Part shown: positions 8,869 to 20,621 of the stretch, in pieces
Numbering within the stretch: position 1 is the stretch's first letter
Layout: each line of letters begins with the position of its first letter
Assembly: GCF_900660655.1 (NCBI RefSeq)
Contig: NZ_LR215035.1
Coordinates: forward strand, 248,001-312,000
Origin: Mycoplasmopsis anatis
GTDB taxonomy: Bacteria > Bacillota_I > Bacilli_A > Mycoplasmatales > Metamycoplasmataceae
DNA: 64,000 nt
Direction: 5' to 3'
Notes under the pieces: model-generated
The model's input: only the letters and a program-made list of their open reading frames with translations
Database searches by the model: none
What the model was told of the DNA's origin: nothing
Program-made: the position numbers and the translations under genes

Positions 8869-10566
8869 TTATTTTTCTTCTTCAATCACTTTGATAAACA
8901 ACTCTTGAAGTTGTTCTTCAGAAACTCCACTTGGTGCTTCTGTGAAGACATCTTGATTTTTTGCATTTTTAGGGAACGCAATAACATCTCTAATTGTTTT
9001 GTGGTTAGCTAAAATCATTGTTAGTCTATCCATACCTAAACCGATTCCGCAGTGTGGTGGAACTCCGTAATTGAAAGCTTTTAGGAAGAAACCAAATTTT
9101 GATTCTTGTTCTTCCTTGCTCATACCGATTAGTTCAAACATTTTTTGTTGCATTTGAGGATCGCTGATTCTAGCAGAACCAGAACCTAATTCAAAACCAT
9201 TCAATACTAGGTCATAGCTTTTAGCACGTAATTTTGAAAGTTCCAAAGTGTTAATTTCTTCTAAAGTATTATCAAATTGAGTAAACGGATGGTGTGCTGC
9301 TTGCCAACGTTTGAATGTTTCATCATACTCAAACATTGGTCAATCAACTATTCAACTAAAGTTATATTCATCACGAGCATAACTAAACATGTTATTCAAT
9401 TCAACACGAACTGCTCCAAGAGCCTTAGAAGCATTTTCAAAATCATCAGCAACAACAAAATATGAACCATCACCATAAATTTGAATAAGTTTATTTACTT
9501 CATCAGCAACTTTTTTAGCGAAATTTGAATGAGTAACAACACCATTTTCTACAACAAAATAGAACAATATTTTGGCTTTATTTTTATTTGCAATTTCTTC
9601 AAGTACCTTAAAATCTTTTTTGGTAATTATCGAAGGAACTTTAAGCATTCTTTTGCTTTTTGCATCTCTAATTACATTAAAGTCTGTATTGTTGCAGAAT
9701 GAATCAATATCAATAATTTTATATTCATATCTTAAGTCCGGTTTATCTGTCCCATAGTCTCTAATACAGTCATCAAATTTTAATCTTTGAAATGGAGTTT
9801 TAATATCATGACCAATTTTTTTCATAAAGTGTTTAAATAAACCTTCAACTATTTCTTGGAATTTATCAACTGACATAAAACTTACTTCGATATCTAATTG
9901 AGTAAATTCTGGTTGTCTATCTTTTCTAGAATCTTCATCTCTGAAGCATCTAGCAAATTGATAATATCTTTCAAATCCAGCAACCATTAGTAATTGTTTA
10001 AATAATTGTGGTGATTGAGGCAATGCGAAAAATGATCCTTTAGTTCTAGTTGGAACTAAAAAGTCTCTAGCTCCCTCAGGCGTAGCCTTGGCTAACATTG
10101 GAGTTTCTAATTCAGTAAAGTCATTTTCTTGCATATATTCTCTAATGTGATAGAAAATTTTATTTTTAAGTGCAAGAGTTTTTTGCATAACTGGTCTTCT
10201 TAAGTCTAAATATCTATATTTTAGTCTTAAATCTTCTTTTACTTCGATTTCATCTTTGATTGAAAAAGGTAATTCAGCAGAGCTTGAGAGAATTGTGAAG
10301 TTATCAACAACAACCTCAATATCTCCAGTTTCTAAACTTGGATTTTTATCTTTTCTTTCTACAACCAATCCTTGTACTTCTAAAACACTTTCTTTTGAAA
10401 AATTAATAGGTTTATTAAAAACTAGTTGAGTAATTCCGTATTTGTCCCTTAAGTCAACGAAATTTAATTCACCAAATCTTCTTTTGTTAGCGACCCATCC
10501 ATAAAGAGTAACTTTTTGACCAACATTTTCTAATCTTAATTCATTATTTTTAATTTCTTTTTTCAT
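8869..10566 (-). CDS. aspS: Aspartyl-tRNA synthetase
   Basis: Class IIb synthetase of 565 aa. The N-terminal OB-fold anticodon-binding domain includes VTLYGWVANKRRFGELNF. The aspartate-specific GARDFLVPTR, QSPQLFKQLLM and motif 2 FRDEDSRKDRQPEFTQLD follow. The bacterial insertion (GAD) domain spans roughly residues 270-410, and motif 3 GIGLGMDRL closes the active site. UGA Trp codons occur at about 9337-9351. It lies 8 nt after hisS in a two-synthetase operon, the common bacterial order hisS-aspS. Confidence 0.97.
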
Positions 10567-10574
10567 AATTATCC

Positions 10575-11858
10575 TTAGTTATTTTTAATCAAATTCATAA
10601 TATTTATTAGAATTGAATCATTTTTTTCCAATTGATATGTTTCTTTAGTTTTTAAATTCTTGAGTAATATTTTGTCTTTTACTTTAACATCATCAAATAA
10701 TAAGAATTTAGCATTGTATTTTTGAGCATGGTTGAATATTTTTTTAATTTTTATTTCTTCGGGATTAAATTCAACACTAATGTTATTTTTTCTTAAGTTA
10801 TTAACTAATTCAAAAATTATTCTTTTATTTTCAATATTGTCAGTACTTGTTGCAGCGAAAACTTCAACTGAATCAATGTTTTGTTGTAATTTTTCATTTA
10901 TTTCCGGATGAAGTTCTTTAATTAAGGTCATCATACGGTCTACACCAAGACCAAATCCGATACTTGAAAGTTCCGGTCCACCAAGTTCATTAATTAATTT
11001 TGAATATCTTCCACCGCCAAGAATAGTTAATTCTGTGTCTTGATCTTTAACAACAAATTCAAACACTAATTCATCATAATAATCTAACCCTCTTACTAAA
11101 TCTGTGGAAATAGTAAATTTGATGTTCTGATTTTTAAGATTATTACAAATTGATTCGAAGTAATCCCGTGAACTTGAACTTAGATAATCAATAATTTTTG
11201 GACATTTTTTAATAAATTCATGCTTTGAATCAACTTTATCATCAAGAATTCTTAAAACTTTACGTTCATCTAATCTCTCTTTACTTGTTTGAGTTAGTTG
11301 ATCATAATATGGAATGAGAAAGTTATAAACATCTTCTTCATATTTTTTTCTAGTTTCAATATCGCCGATTGAATTAATTTTTAATTCAATTTGTTTATCA
11401 AAGTCAAAATATTTCTGAATGATTTCCTTGGCCATTAAAATTACTTCAACATCATATAATGGATTCTTATTTGAGATATATTCAATTCCGGCTTGAATAA
11501 ACTGACGGTAACGACCCTTTTGAGGTTGTTCATATCTAAACATAGGTCCAAAATAAGCAAATTTACTTTGATCTACATATCACTTATTTTCAATCAAAGC
11601 ACGTATAAATGGTGCAGTACCTTCAGGTCTAAGACAAATTGAACGTTTACCCTTATCTAAGAAATCATACATTTCCTTACGCACCATATCACTTGATTCA
11701 TTTGAGCGCTTAAATAATTCTGTAGCCTCAAAAATTGGAGTTTCAATCATTTTAAAATTGTAAATTTTAGTTAAGTTACTAAAATTATTATAAATATCAT
11801 CTCTTAAAGCAACATCGTATTTGTCATAATCTTTTGTGCCTTTAATTTTAAAAATCAT
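10575..11858 (-). CDS. hisS: Histidyl-tRNA synthetase
   Basis: Class II synthetase of 427 aa. It shows the N-terminal KGTKDYD, motif 1 region [11 protein letters not shown], histidine-A loop [13 protein letters not shown], motif 2 [11 protein letters not shown] with [18 protein letters not shown], and motif 3 [11 protein letters not shown]-terminal anticodon-binding domain is present. One UGA Trp occurs between the two halves at about 11577-11579. It is the first gene of the hisS-aspS operon. No T-box-like leader is visible upstream. Confidence 0.96.
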
Positions 11859-11933
11859 ATTGCTCCATTCATGTTATAAATATTAATTAAATTTTACATT
11901 ATTTTAAAATATTATTAGTTAGTTAAACACAAT

Positions 11934-11960
11934 AAAAAAGGTTAATTTATAAAATTAACC
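11934..11960 (-). terminator. Terminator of the lipoprotein gene upstream of hisS
   Basis: Perfect 9-bp stem GGTTAATTT / AAATTAACC with a 3-nt loop and a run of six T on the minus strand, 8 nt past the stop codon at 11968. Confidence 0.8.
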
Positions 11961-11967
11961 ATAAATT

Positions 11968-13353
11968 TTAGTAATTAAAAATAATTGCAATAAATTCTAA
12001 ATCATCTTGTGATATTGTGATTAAATTGGAAGTTATTAAATTTTGTAAAATTTGAGTGTATTCCGGAAAGATATTAACCTCTCCTTCGGTTCTTTTTAGT
12101 GTTAATTTATTAATTTTTGAATCATTATTTTTTTCTTCTGAAATGTTTGAAATTACTAAATTACTTAGACTTGTAATGAATACCGCACCAGTTTTATCTG
12201 TTGCCTTAATTCTTGTTACTGATTTTAATTTTGGATTTCTCTTTAGTACTTCGTTGATAATGTTAGTGATTGAAATTGTAAGTTCTTCATCAATATCTTC
12301 ATCTTGATTTGAGATGAATCGATCTTGATTCTTAATGTATTCAATGGCAACTACGTCTTCATTTGAATTTTTGATAAATTTAGAATTAGCATTCGATGAG
12401 TCTAAATCATTTTCAAAGATTCTTCAAGTTTCTAAAGTGGTTACAAAAGCTGGTTGAACTTCGAAATTTATATTATGAATGAATTTTTGAGGGATTATTA
12501 ATCCTTTTTTTATCTCGTTGTTTTGAATCAAATCGGCATATGTTAAAGCTTTAACGGTAGCTTGAAAACATAAAAATGAATATGACATTTGTTCTGGTGT
12601 TTTCTCTTCAAAATTATCTAAAGTTTTTTGAATTAATTGCAATAATTTATCTTCAGTTTTAACTTGGAATAAATTATTTGCTAATTTGTATAACTCAGGT
12701 TTATTTTCTTTTATATATTCCAAATATGATTTGTGTAAGTTGAATGTTAATAAAGTTGATTTATTAAACATAGATTTTCTATAGTTTGTATTAGCCTCAC
12801 TAATTTTGTTAATGATTTTGTTATCAAATTTGTTTTCTGAGTCATTGATAGCAGTGTTTAAATTTTGTGTAACAGCAACAATTTTTTGTGTATTTATTTC
12901 TCTTGCAGAGTTTTCGAATTCATCTAGTTTTTGATTTAAGTCAATTTCTCTAGATTGCGAAATTTTAATTAATAATTCATCAATACTCGAAGTTAAGCTT
13001 TTAAACGAAACAGTTTCATTGGATGAAATTGAGGCAAGTATTTCTTTTAAATTATTTGCAAATCTCTCAGCTAAATCAATGGAAGAAATTGAAAATTCTA
13101 AGTATTTTTTTTGAATTGATTTAAAGTTATTTTTTCTAAAATCATCAACATTTTTTTCTAGAAAAAAATCATTGTCTAAATCTACTACAAATGAATTTTG
13201 ATAATTAAAACTTAGGTTATTTTCAATGTTTTTGGTTGGTTTATCTGGATTAATTGGTTTATCATTTGAACATGACGCTGATAGTGTAGTAAATGTTGGT
13301 AGCAAGATTACTGAAGAACCAAGTAAGATTTTATTTTTAATTTTTTTCATCAT
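11968..13353 (-). CDS. Predicted surface lipoprotein
   Basis: 461 aa, of unrecognised family. It has a lipoprotein signal peptide with KIKNK, a hydrophobic run and lipobox LSASC, giving a lipid-anchored Cys at about residue 27. The mature protein is hydrophilic, rich in Asn, Lys, Ser and Glu, with helix-forming stretches between about residues 60 and 200. It has no enzyme motif that I recognise. A single UGA Trp joins the main part to the last 150 residues. Start codons at 13353 and 13350 are adjacent. It is monocistronic, with its own terminator. Confidence 0.8.
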
Positions 13354-13507
13354 TCCTCTTTTAATAAATTAATTTTATATTAATAAATCTAAAAATAAAA
13401 CTAAAAAGTTAAAAAGTCTTAGATGTCGCTCAAAACCTGAAAATACATATTTGTGGTAAAATATGAATATAAATATTTTAAATAATATTTTGTAAAAAGA
13501 GGAAACC

Positions 13508-15994
13508 GTGGAAAAAATTTATAATCACAAAGAAGTTGAGAAAAATATTGAGAAAAAATGACAAGAAAAAAGATATTTCATGAATCATGATGAGAGAAAA
13601 AAACCGTTTTCAATACTTTTACCACCTCCTAATGTTACAGGAAAATTACATCTCGGACATGCATTAGATTCCTACATTCCTGACACTATTATTCGTTACA
13701 AAAAATTGAATAATTATGATGTGTTTTGAATAGCGGGTATGGATCATGCGGGAATTGCAACACAAGCTAAAGTTGAACAAACTTTATATGAAAACAAAGG
13801 TTTGACAAGACATGATTTAGGTAGAGAAGAATTTCTAAAATTAGTTTGAGAATGAAAAAAAGATTATGCTCAAACATTTAGAAAACAGTGAGCATCATTG
13901 GGGTTAGCGTTAGATTATGCTAACGAGAGATTTACATTAGATGAAAGTGCTAATAATGCTGTTCTAAAAGTATTTATTGAACTTTACAACAAAGGACTAA
14001 TTTATAGAGATATTAAAGCAATAAATTGAGATCCAGAATTAGAAACAGCTTTATCAAATATCGAAGTTGTTAATAAACCAACTGAACAAAAAATGTACTA
14101 TATTAAGTACTTTATTGAAAACTCAAGTGAATTTTTAGAAGTGGCAACAGTTAGAACTGAGACATTACTTTCAGATGTTGCTCTAGTATATAATTCGGAA
14201 GATAAAAGATATAAACATCTTCAAGGAAAATTTGCAATTCACCCAATCACTAAAAGAAAATTACCAATAATTGAAGATGATTATGTAGATAAAGATTTTG
14301 GTTCAGGTGTTATGAAATTATCAGCTCATGCTGAAGTTGATATTGAAATAATTAAAAAACATGGATTGGAAATTATTGAAACTATCGATAAAAGAGGATA
14401 TATTAATTCTCCTAATTCTACCTTTGATAAGTTAGAAAGATTTGAAGCTCGTGAAGCTATTGCAAAGTTCTTGAGCGAAAATAATTATTTAACTAAAGTT
14501 GAAAATTCAATATCAAACGTTGGATATAGTGATAGAAGTAAAGCGCCAATTGAAATTCTTGTCATGCCTCAATGATTTGTTAAAATGGATAAATTTGCCA
14601 AAGACATTTTAGAACATCTTAATAGTGAAGAAAAAGTTGATTTCTTCCCATCACGTTTTGAAAGTACATTAAAACAATGAATGGAAAATGTTTATGATTG
14701 AACAATTTCTAGACAACTTTGATGAGGTCACCAAATTCCATGTTGATACAAAAATAATGAAATTAAGGTTCAAATAGAATGTCCAGGAGAAGGTTGAGTT
14801 CAAGATCAAGATGTGCTTGATACTTGATTCTCTAGCGGCCTTGCTCCTTTCGCTTTCTTGGGATGGCCTGATAACGATGAAAAACTTAAGAGATATTATC
14901 CAGGAGATGTTCTAGTCACAGGGTATGACTTAATTTTCTTCTGAATTGCTCGTATGTATCTTTTTGGATTAGAATTTCAAAATAAAAAACCATTTAAGCA
15001 TGTATTACTTCACGGTTTAATAAGAGATGAACAAAATAGAAAAATGTCTAAATCATTAAATAATGGTATAGATCCAATTGATGTTGTAGAAAAATATGGT
15101 TCAGATGCATTAAGATGGTTTTTAATTGCAAATACAACTCCAGGAATGGATATTAGATATTCTCCTGAAAAAATTCAGGTCGCATGAGCAATGAATAATA
15201 AACTTTGGAATATTGCAAGATATATTTCAGAAATGGAAGATAATTCAAGTACTAAGTACACAGATGCTGATAAATGAATCACTAATAAAATTATTGCTCT
15301 TCAAAGTAATATCGATAAATTTATGGAAAAATATGAATTTACATTAATGTGTGCAGAAGTTAACAAATTTATTTACAACGATTTTAGTTCTTGGTATATT
15401 GAATTGATTAAGTTGAATGCTTCTAAAAAAGTTTCATTAGAAATCCTTAAAAATATTTTGATTATACTTCATCCCTTTATGCCATTTATCACTGATAGAT
15501 TATTTAGTGATATCTTTAATGAAGAATTATTAGAATACTCTTGACCTAAACTGGAAAAATTTGAAAATGTTGAGTATATTGATACATTAATTGAAATAAT
15601 TTCAACAATAAGAAGGTATCGTGAAGAAAATCAAATTTCAAAAAAAGAAGTTATAAATTATTACTTTGATAATGAATTAAATGAAATAGCCAAAGAAACT
15701 ATCAAAAAGATGGCAATTGCTGAATTTAAAAATAACAATGATGCAATTTTTGCGTTAAATTCGGGTAATTTATTTATCGAAATTGATACAAATCAAAGAG
15801 AAATTAATAAGCAAAGATTACTTGAAAAAATTGAAAAAGTTAAGTTTGAAATTAATAGAGCAACAAATATGTTAAATAATAAAAGCTTTACTGATAAAGC
15901 TCCAGCTGATAAAGTTCAAGCTGAAAGAGATAAGCTTGAAAAATACCAAGAAGAACTTAAAATTTACGAGGAGGAACTTAGATGCAAATATTAA
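13508..15994 (+). CDS. valS: Valyl-tRNA synthetase
   Basis: Class Ia synthetase of 828 aa. The signature [15 protein letters not shown] (HIGH) is near residue 40. The CP1 editing domain spans roughly 170-340, and KMSKS appears as [10 protein letters not shown]. Many UGA Trp codons match conserved Trp positions (for example [12 protein letters not shown]). The C-terminal coiled-coil arm typical of ValRS runs from about residue 765. The start is GTG at 13508 with an AGAGGA ribosome site 5 nt upstream; no ATG gives the conserved N-terminus. A TGG-TAAAAT extended -10 element lies about 50 nt upstream. It overlaps folD by 13 nt. Confidence 0.96.
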
Positions 15995-16818
15995 GTGGTG
16001 TTGAATTAGCTAAAAGTGAGTTAGAAAAATTAAAAAATGAAATTGATTCAATGAACTTACCAAGAAAAATTCGTCTTGGGATTGTTCAAGTAGGTGATAA
16101 TCCAGCTTCTAACAAATATGTTCAAAACAAAATTAAAAAAGCCGAATACTTAGGTATTGAAGCTACATTATACAAATATGATGAGTCAATTAGTCAAGAT
16201 AGACTACTTAAAAAAATGGATTCAATTAATGATTACAGTGATGGAATAATCGTTCAATTACCATTGCCAAAGCACATTCCAACTCAAGTTATTATGGACG
16301 CAATTCCATATGAAAAAGATATTGATGGATTAAGTAACAGAAATGAATTTGCTTTATATAACGGTTCTAGAACTAAAGATAAATTCTTTGTTCCAGCTAC
16401 CGCTAGAGCTGTTTTAGAATTGATGGAACACTACAATATTAAAGTTGAAGATAAAAGAGTGGCTGTTATTGGTAGAAGTTATTTGGTTGGTAAACCGGTT
16501 GCTCACATTATCAAAAGAATGGGTGCATCAGTCGCTACTTATGATGAGCACACAGGTATTAAAGGTGTAGAAAATGCTGATATTGTTATTGTTGCTGCTG
16601 GTGAAGCTAAATTAGTTAAAGAGCCTAATGTTAAAGAAGGTGCTATAGTTATTGATGTAGGAACTAATTTAGATGATCATTTACCTGATGTAATTTCTGG
16701 TGATGTTGATTTTGAAAGTGTTAAAGATAAAGTTGCAGCAATTACACCTGTGCCTGGCGGTGTTGGACCTATGACTGTAGTTTGTCTTCTTAAGAATTTA
16801 GTAGATTCAATAAAATAG
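15982..16818 (+). CDS. folD: Methylenetetrahydrofolate dehydrogenase / methenyltetrahydrofolate cyclohydrolase
   Basis: Bifunctional one-carbon enzyme of 278 aa that makes 10-formyl-THF, the formyl donor for Fmt (encoded at 34.9 kb). The catalytic lysine region is YVQNKIKKA, with the motif QLPLPKHI. The nucleotide-binding segment VIGRSYLVGKPVAH is present, as is the C-terminal PVPGGVGPMTV. The start ATG lies within valS, preceded by GAGGAGGAA, so it is translated from the valS mRNA. Confidence 0.97.
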   Translation: MQILSGVELAKSELEKLKNEIDSMNLPRKIRLGIVQVGDNPASNKYVQNKIKKAEYLGIEATLYKYDESISQDRLLKKMDSINDYSDGIIVQLPLPKHIPTQVIMDAIPYEKDIDGLSNRNEFALYNGSRTKDKFFVPATARAVLELMEHYNIKVEDKRVAVIGRSYLVGKPVAHIIKRMGASVATYDEHTGIKGVENADIVIVAAGEAKLVKEPNVKEGAIVIDVGTNLDDHLPDVISGDVDFESVKDKVAAITPVPGGVGPMTVVCLLKNLVDSIK

Positions 16819-16849
16819 AAATCGTAAAAAGAATTATAAATTTTGAATG

Positions 16850-16880
16850 ACATCGTAATTTATATGTTATGATGTTTTTT
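16850..16880 (+). terminator. Terminator of valS-folD
   Basis: 9-bp stem ACATCGTAA / TTATGATGT (one G-T pair) followed by six T. A smaller CAATC/GATTG hairpin at 16894-16908 with a T-rich minus-strand tail may serve glpF from the other side. Confidence 0.75.
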
Positions 16881-16919
16881 AAATTTAAAAATCCAATCAT
16901 TAAGATTGAATTTTATTAT

Positions 16920-17690
16920 TTAGGCAGCTATCTTTAATAATCCAAAGACAACAATAGATACAAATGCCCCAGCTAATAATGGAGATAAACCAGGAACTAA
17001 TAAACCATATTTAAAGTCTGCACTTGGAGCATCTTTTGCGTCTTTGAACATTAATTTTACTGTTAAGAAATATACAAATCTAGGAACTAAATCTCTAACT
17101 GGGTTGATTGCGTAACCTGTTGCAGAACCAAGAGACATACCAACTCCTAAAACAACAAATGGAACTGCCATAGCACCAACTTGGCTGAATCCATCATATT
17201 TGCTACCTGCTGCAATCAATCCGATTAAAACAGCTGTACCAACGAATTCATACATCATATTGTGTGCGTATTTATTAGGATGTGAAGCACCAGTACATGA
17301 AGAACCTTTCAATAATCCAAGTTCATTTTCTTTAATGTGATTTCAGTTAATTACATTAAGAATAACTTGCCCTAAGAACGCTCCTACAATTTGACCTAAA
17401 ACATATAGTCCGTGTTTTCCAGCTTCAGTACCAGTTAATGTATTTGATAATAGTTTATCAAAGAAACTTCATACTGTAACTGCTGGATTTAAATGAGCAA
17501 CCGCTCCTTGGAATAAATAAGCTGCGACGATTCCACCAAAAACCGCTATTGCTCATCCAAATGTAATTAGAACTCAGTTTGATGTTTTGTGTGCAAACAT
17601 ATTTTTAAAATTTGCTGATGCACATACACCATTACCAAGAATTATAAGAACCATTGTACCTATAAGTTCACTTAAAAATGCTATTGCCAT
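16920..17690 (-). CDS. glpF: Glycerol facilitator (aquaglyceroporin)
   Basis: MIP-family channel of 256 aa with six membrane helices and two pore half-helices. The first NPA motif is HLNPAVTVW at about residues 67-75. The second is NPVRDLVPR at about 196-204, where the Asp after Arg marks the glycerol-conducting subfamily. UGA-coded Trp residues occur through the N-terminal half. It is the last gene of glpO-glpK-glpF, starting 3 nt after the glpK stop. It would supply glycerol to GlpK. Confidence 0.95.
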
Positions 17691-17693
17691 TTA

Positions 17694-19219
17694 TTATTTT
17701 ACCTCGATTTCTTTTACTCAGTTAAATGTACGTTTAACTGCTTCATCTCAACCACGAATTAATTTTTTAACTTCTTCGGAAGATAATTGTGGTGAAAATT
17801 CTTTATCAACCATTGTATTCTTTTCAATTTCGTCAAGATTATCTCAATATTTTGTTGCTAGTCCAGCTAGGAAAGTAGCACCTAATGCAGTAGTTTCAAC
17901 ATTTTTTGGACGAATTACTTTAACATCAGAAATTGATGATTGGAATTGCATTAAATAGTTTGAATTTGATGCTCCACCATCCACTTTAAGAACTTCAATT
18001 TTTTTATCAATATCAGCAGCCATGGCTTTAATTAAGTCATTAGATTGAAATGCTATAGATTCTAATGTAGCTTTAACAATGTGTTCTTTCTTAGTACCTC
18101 TTTCTATACCAAAAATAGCTCCACGTGAGTATGAATCTCAATAAGGTGCTCCCAATCCAGTAAATGATGGTACTAAGTACACTTGGTGTGTGTTATCTTT
18201 TTCAGCCAATGCAGCATAGAAATCAGACTCAGCTGAATTATAGATTAATTGTAATCCATCACGAATTCATTGAATAGCAGCTCCAGCGATAAAAACAGAT
18301 CCTTCAAGTGCATAAACTGGTTTTTCTTTGCCTAGTTGTCAAGCAACAGTTGTTAACAATTTATTTTTTGATAGAATAGGTTTTTCACCTATATTCATTA
18401 ATGTAAAGCAACCTGTTCCGTAAGTGTTTTTAACCATACCAACTTTATTACATAATTTCCAAATAAAGCTGATTGTTGGTCTCCGGCTACTCCGGCGATT
18501 GGAACTTCCCCTGTTGCTCTTAATGATCAATGTTTTGGATCAACAATTCCATACACTTCACTAGAAGATTTAACTTCAGGAAGGATTGAACGAGGAATTT
18601 CAAATAATTTAAGTAATTCATCATCTCAATCCATTGTGTTTATATTGAATAGTAATGTTCTTGAAGCATTTGATACGTCGGTTGCATGTACTTTTCCGCT
18701 TGTTAATTTTCAAATTAATCATGTGTCGATTGTACCTGCTAGTAATGTACCACTTTCTAACGCTTTTTGTGCTTCTGGAACATTTTTTAGAATTCATCTT
18801 ATTTTTGTTCCGCTAAAGTATGGATTAATAATTAACCCTGTTTTTTCCCTAACCATTTCTACATGTTCGGTTAAAGTATCACAGTAGTCACTAGTTCTTC
18901 TGTCTTGTCAAACAATAGCATTATATACTGGTAATCCAGTTACTTTATTTCATAAAACAACTGTTTCACGTTGATTCGTAATACCAAGTGCTGCAACATC
19001 ATTAGATTTAATGTTAGCTTTGTTTTTGGCTGATTGCATTGTTGACAGTTGGGTGTTCCAGATTTCTAATGCATCGTGTTCAACTCATCCACTTTTTGGA
19101 TAATATTGTGTAAATTCATGTTGAGATGTAGATACAATATTAGCATTATGGTCAAATACAATTGTACGACATGATGTTGTACCTTCATCTAATGTAATAA
19201 TATATTTTTCTTTATTCAT
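17694..19219 (-). pseudogene. glpK: Glycerol kinase, interrupted by a one-base deletion
   Basis: FGGY-family glycerol kinase; the restored protein would be about 508 aa. N-terminal part: [19 protein letters not shown], the signature-like regions and [13 protein letters not shown]-terminal part: [32 protein letters not shown] and KVDGGASNSNYL. The two halves are in different frames. After GDQQSALFG (codon at 18458-18460) the reading frame must shift to continue with KLCNKVG, exactly as if one A were missing from GGAAATTATG. As written, translation stops at 18398-18400 after about 273 aa, inside the kinase core. It may be a true mutation, a slippage switch in a short A-run, or a sequencing error. 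Neighbours glpO and glpF are intact. Confidence 0.9.
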
Positions 19220-19240
19220 AGATTCCTTTGCTAATTAATT

Positions 19241-20386
19241 TTAGAATACATCAATTTCATAATCAGGTTTGAAGTTTTCACGTTTTTCTAGTTTTAGTTC
19301 AAGCAGTTTAACTATTTCTTCAGCAATTGAAGGGGCCGAACTAAGTGCAGGTGATTGCATTCCTGCCGCTAAAACAAAGTGTGGGTTATTTTTTGATTTA
19401 CGGATTACAAAGTCATTAGTCTCAACATCAATTGGGCGAGAACCTGAAAGAGTCATAATTGTTCTTTCTAATTTAAGTGAAGGAACTATTTTCTTTCCTA
19501 TTTCACCGATGTAATCGTATTTTTCTCTTGTAACAAGTCTTGTATCTTCACGTGGCACACCTTCTTCAGCTGTAGGTCCAACTAAGTAGTGTCCATCTAA
19601 TGTTGGAGCAACAATAACTCCTTTTCCGTGAATTGTTGGTACTTTAAATAATACCGAACCAATTAAATTCTTATCGTAATTATCTAAAATACGGTATTCT
19701 CCACGACGTGTTGTTTGTTTGAAATCATCAAATTTGAATTTGTTTGCAAGAATGTCTGCATAGTGTCCAGCAGCATTAACAACTTTTTTAGCAACAACTT
19801 TATCTGTTCCGTTAAGTGTTATTGTAAATTCATTGTTTTCATATTTAATATCTGTAACTTCTGAACTTACTCTTAATTCAGTTCCGTTTTGTTTTGATGC
19901 TCCTAAAAGTGCTTTAGTAGCTTCAACAGGGTGAATAGCAACAGATGAAGTACATAATAAAGCTCCTAAAACTTCTGGATTTACATTAGGTTCTTTTTTA
20001 AGTACTTCTTCTCTTGTAAGAACTTTTAAGTCTTTAGGATCAAGTTTATTTACCAATCCACGATCATATAACATGTGAACATGTTTCATTTCTTCTTCGT
20101 TAAAAGCTAAAATTAATGAATCAATTTTCACTCTTGGGAATTTTAAGTGCTTAAATCAATCAGTTTGTCATTTAATATTCCCTGCTAAGTTTAATTTAGC
20201 CTCAATTTTATGTGGTTCGGGGTCAAAACCACCATGAATCAATCCTGAATTTCCTAGAGAAGTTTCATCAGCAACTTTAGGATTTTTTTCAACAACTAAT
20301 ACATCAAGTTTGTATCTTGATAATTCGTAAGCAATAGATGCTCCGATAATACCAGCTCCTATAATAACTACATCATATTTTTTCAT
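19241..20386 (-). CDS. glpO: Glycerol-3-phosphate oxidase (type 2, H2O2-forming)
   Basis: FAD-dependent oxidase of 381 aa that turns glycerol 3-phosphate plus O2 into DHAP plus H2O2. The N-terminal FAD motif is IIGAGIIGASIAYEL, and the C-terminal part carries GSRPIDVETNDFVI and AGMQSPALSSAP. It lacks membrane segments and is short, as in the mycoplasma oxidase described as a peroxide-producing virulence factor, not the longer GlpD dehydrogenase. The start at 20386 has an AAGGAG site 6 nt upstream; an in-frame codon at 20413 is less likely. UGA Trp codons lie at 20132-20167. It is the first gene of the glp operon, 21 nt before glpK. Confidence 0.92.
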
Positions 20387-20462
20387 TTTAAATCTCCTTA
20401 CGTGTTTGATCACATTTATATTTTAATGAAATCATTTTCATTTTTTAGAAAAAAAGTAAAAT

Positions 20463-20484
20463 TTCCATATTTTATAAAGTGGAA
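20463..20484. promoter_or_regulatory. Inverted repeat upstream of glpO, candidate operator
   Basis: TTCCATA (20463-20469) and GTGGAA (20479-20484) face each other across 9 nt, about 80-100 nt before the glpO start. The same half-site occurs upstream of dhaK and adh. The IS30 element begins within its right arm. Confidence 0.5.
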
Positions 20485-20502
20485 AAGTCATGCGACCATT
20501 AT
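20483..20502 (+). repeat. Left terminal inverted repeat of the IS30 element
   Basis: AAAAGTCATGCGACCATTAT, perfect inverted match to 21876-21895. Confidence 0.85.
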
Positions 20503-20585
20503 TTTTATTTAAAGAGCTTGAAGTACAATAGTGCTTCAATATTTATAATTATATTGCTTTTTTATATAAAAAAGCACACCAAAAG

Positions 20586-20603
20586 AATCGGTCATGACCG
20601 ATT
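20586..20603 (-). terminator. Palindrome at the end of the transposase gene
   Basis: AATCGGTCATGACCGATT, an 18-nt perfect palindrome 19 nt after the transposase stop. It may end transcription, although its minus-strand tail has few T. It shares GTCATG with the terminal repeats. Confidence 0.45.
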
Positions 20604-20621
20604 TTAAAATTTTTTTCAATA

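Noticed and set aside
11859-11933. T-box leader before hisS-aspS
   Set aside because: Only about 75 nt separate hisS from the upstream terminator; no conserved T-box sequence or specifier structure is present.
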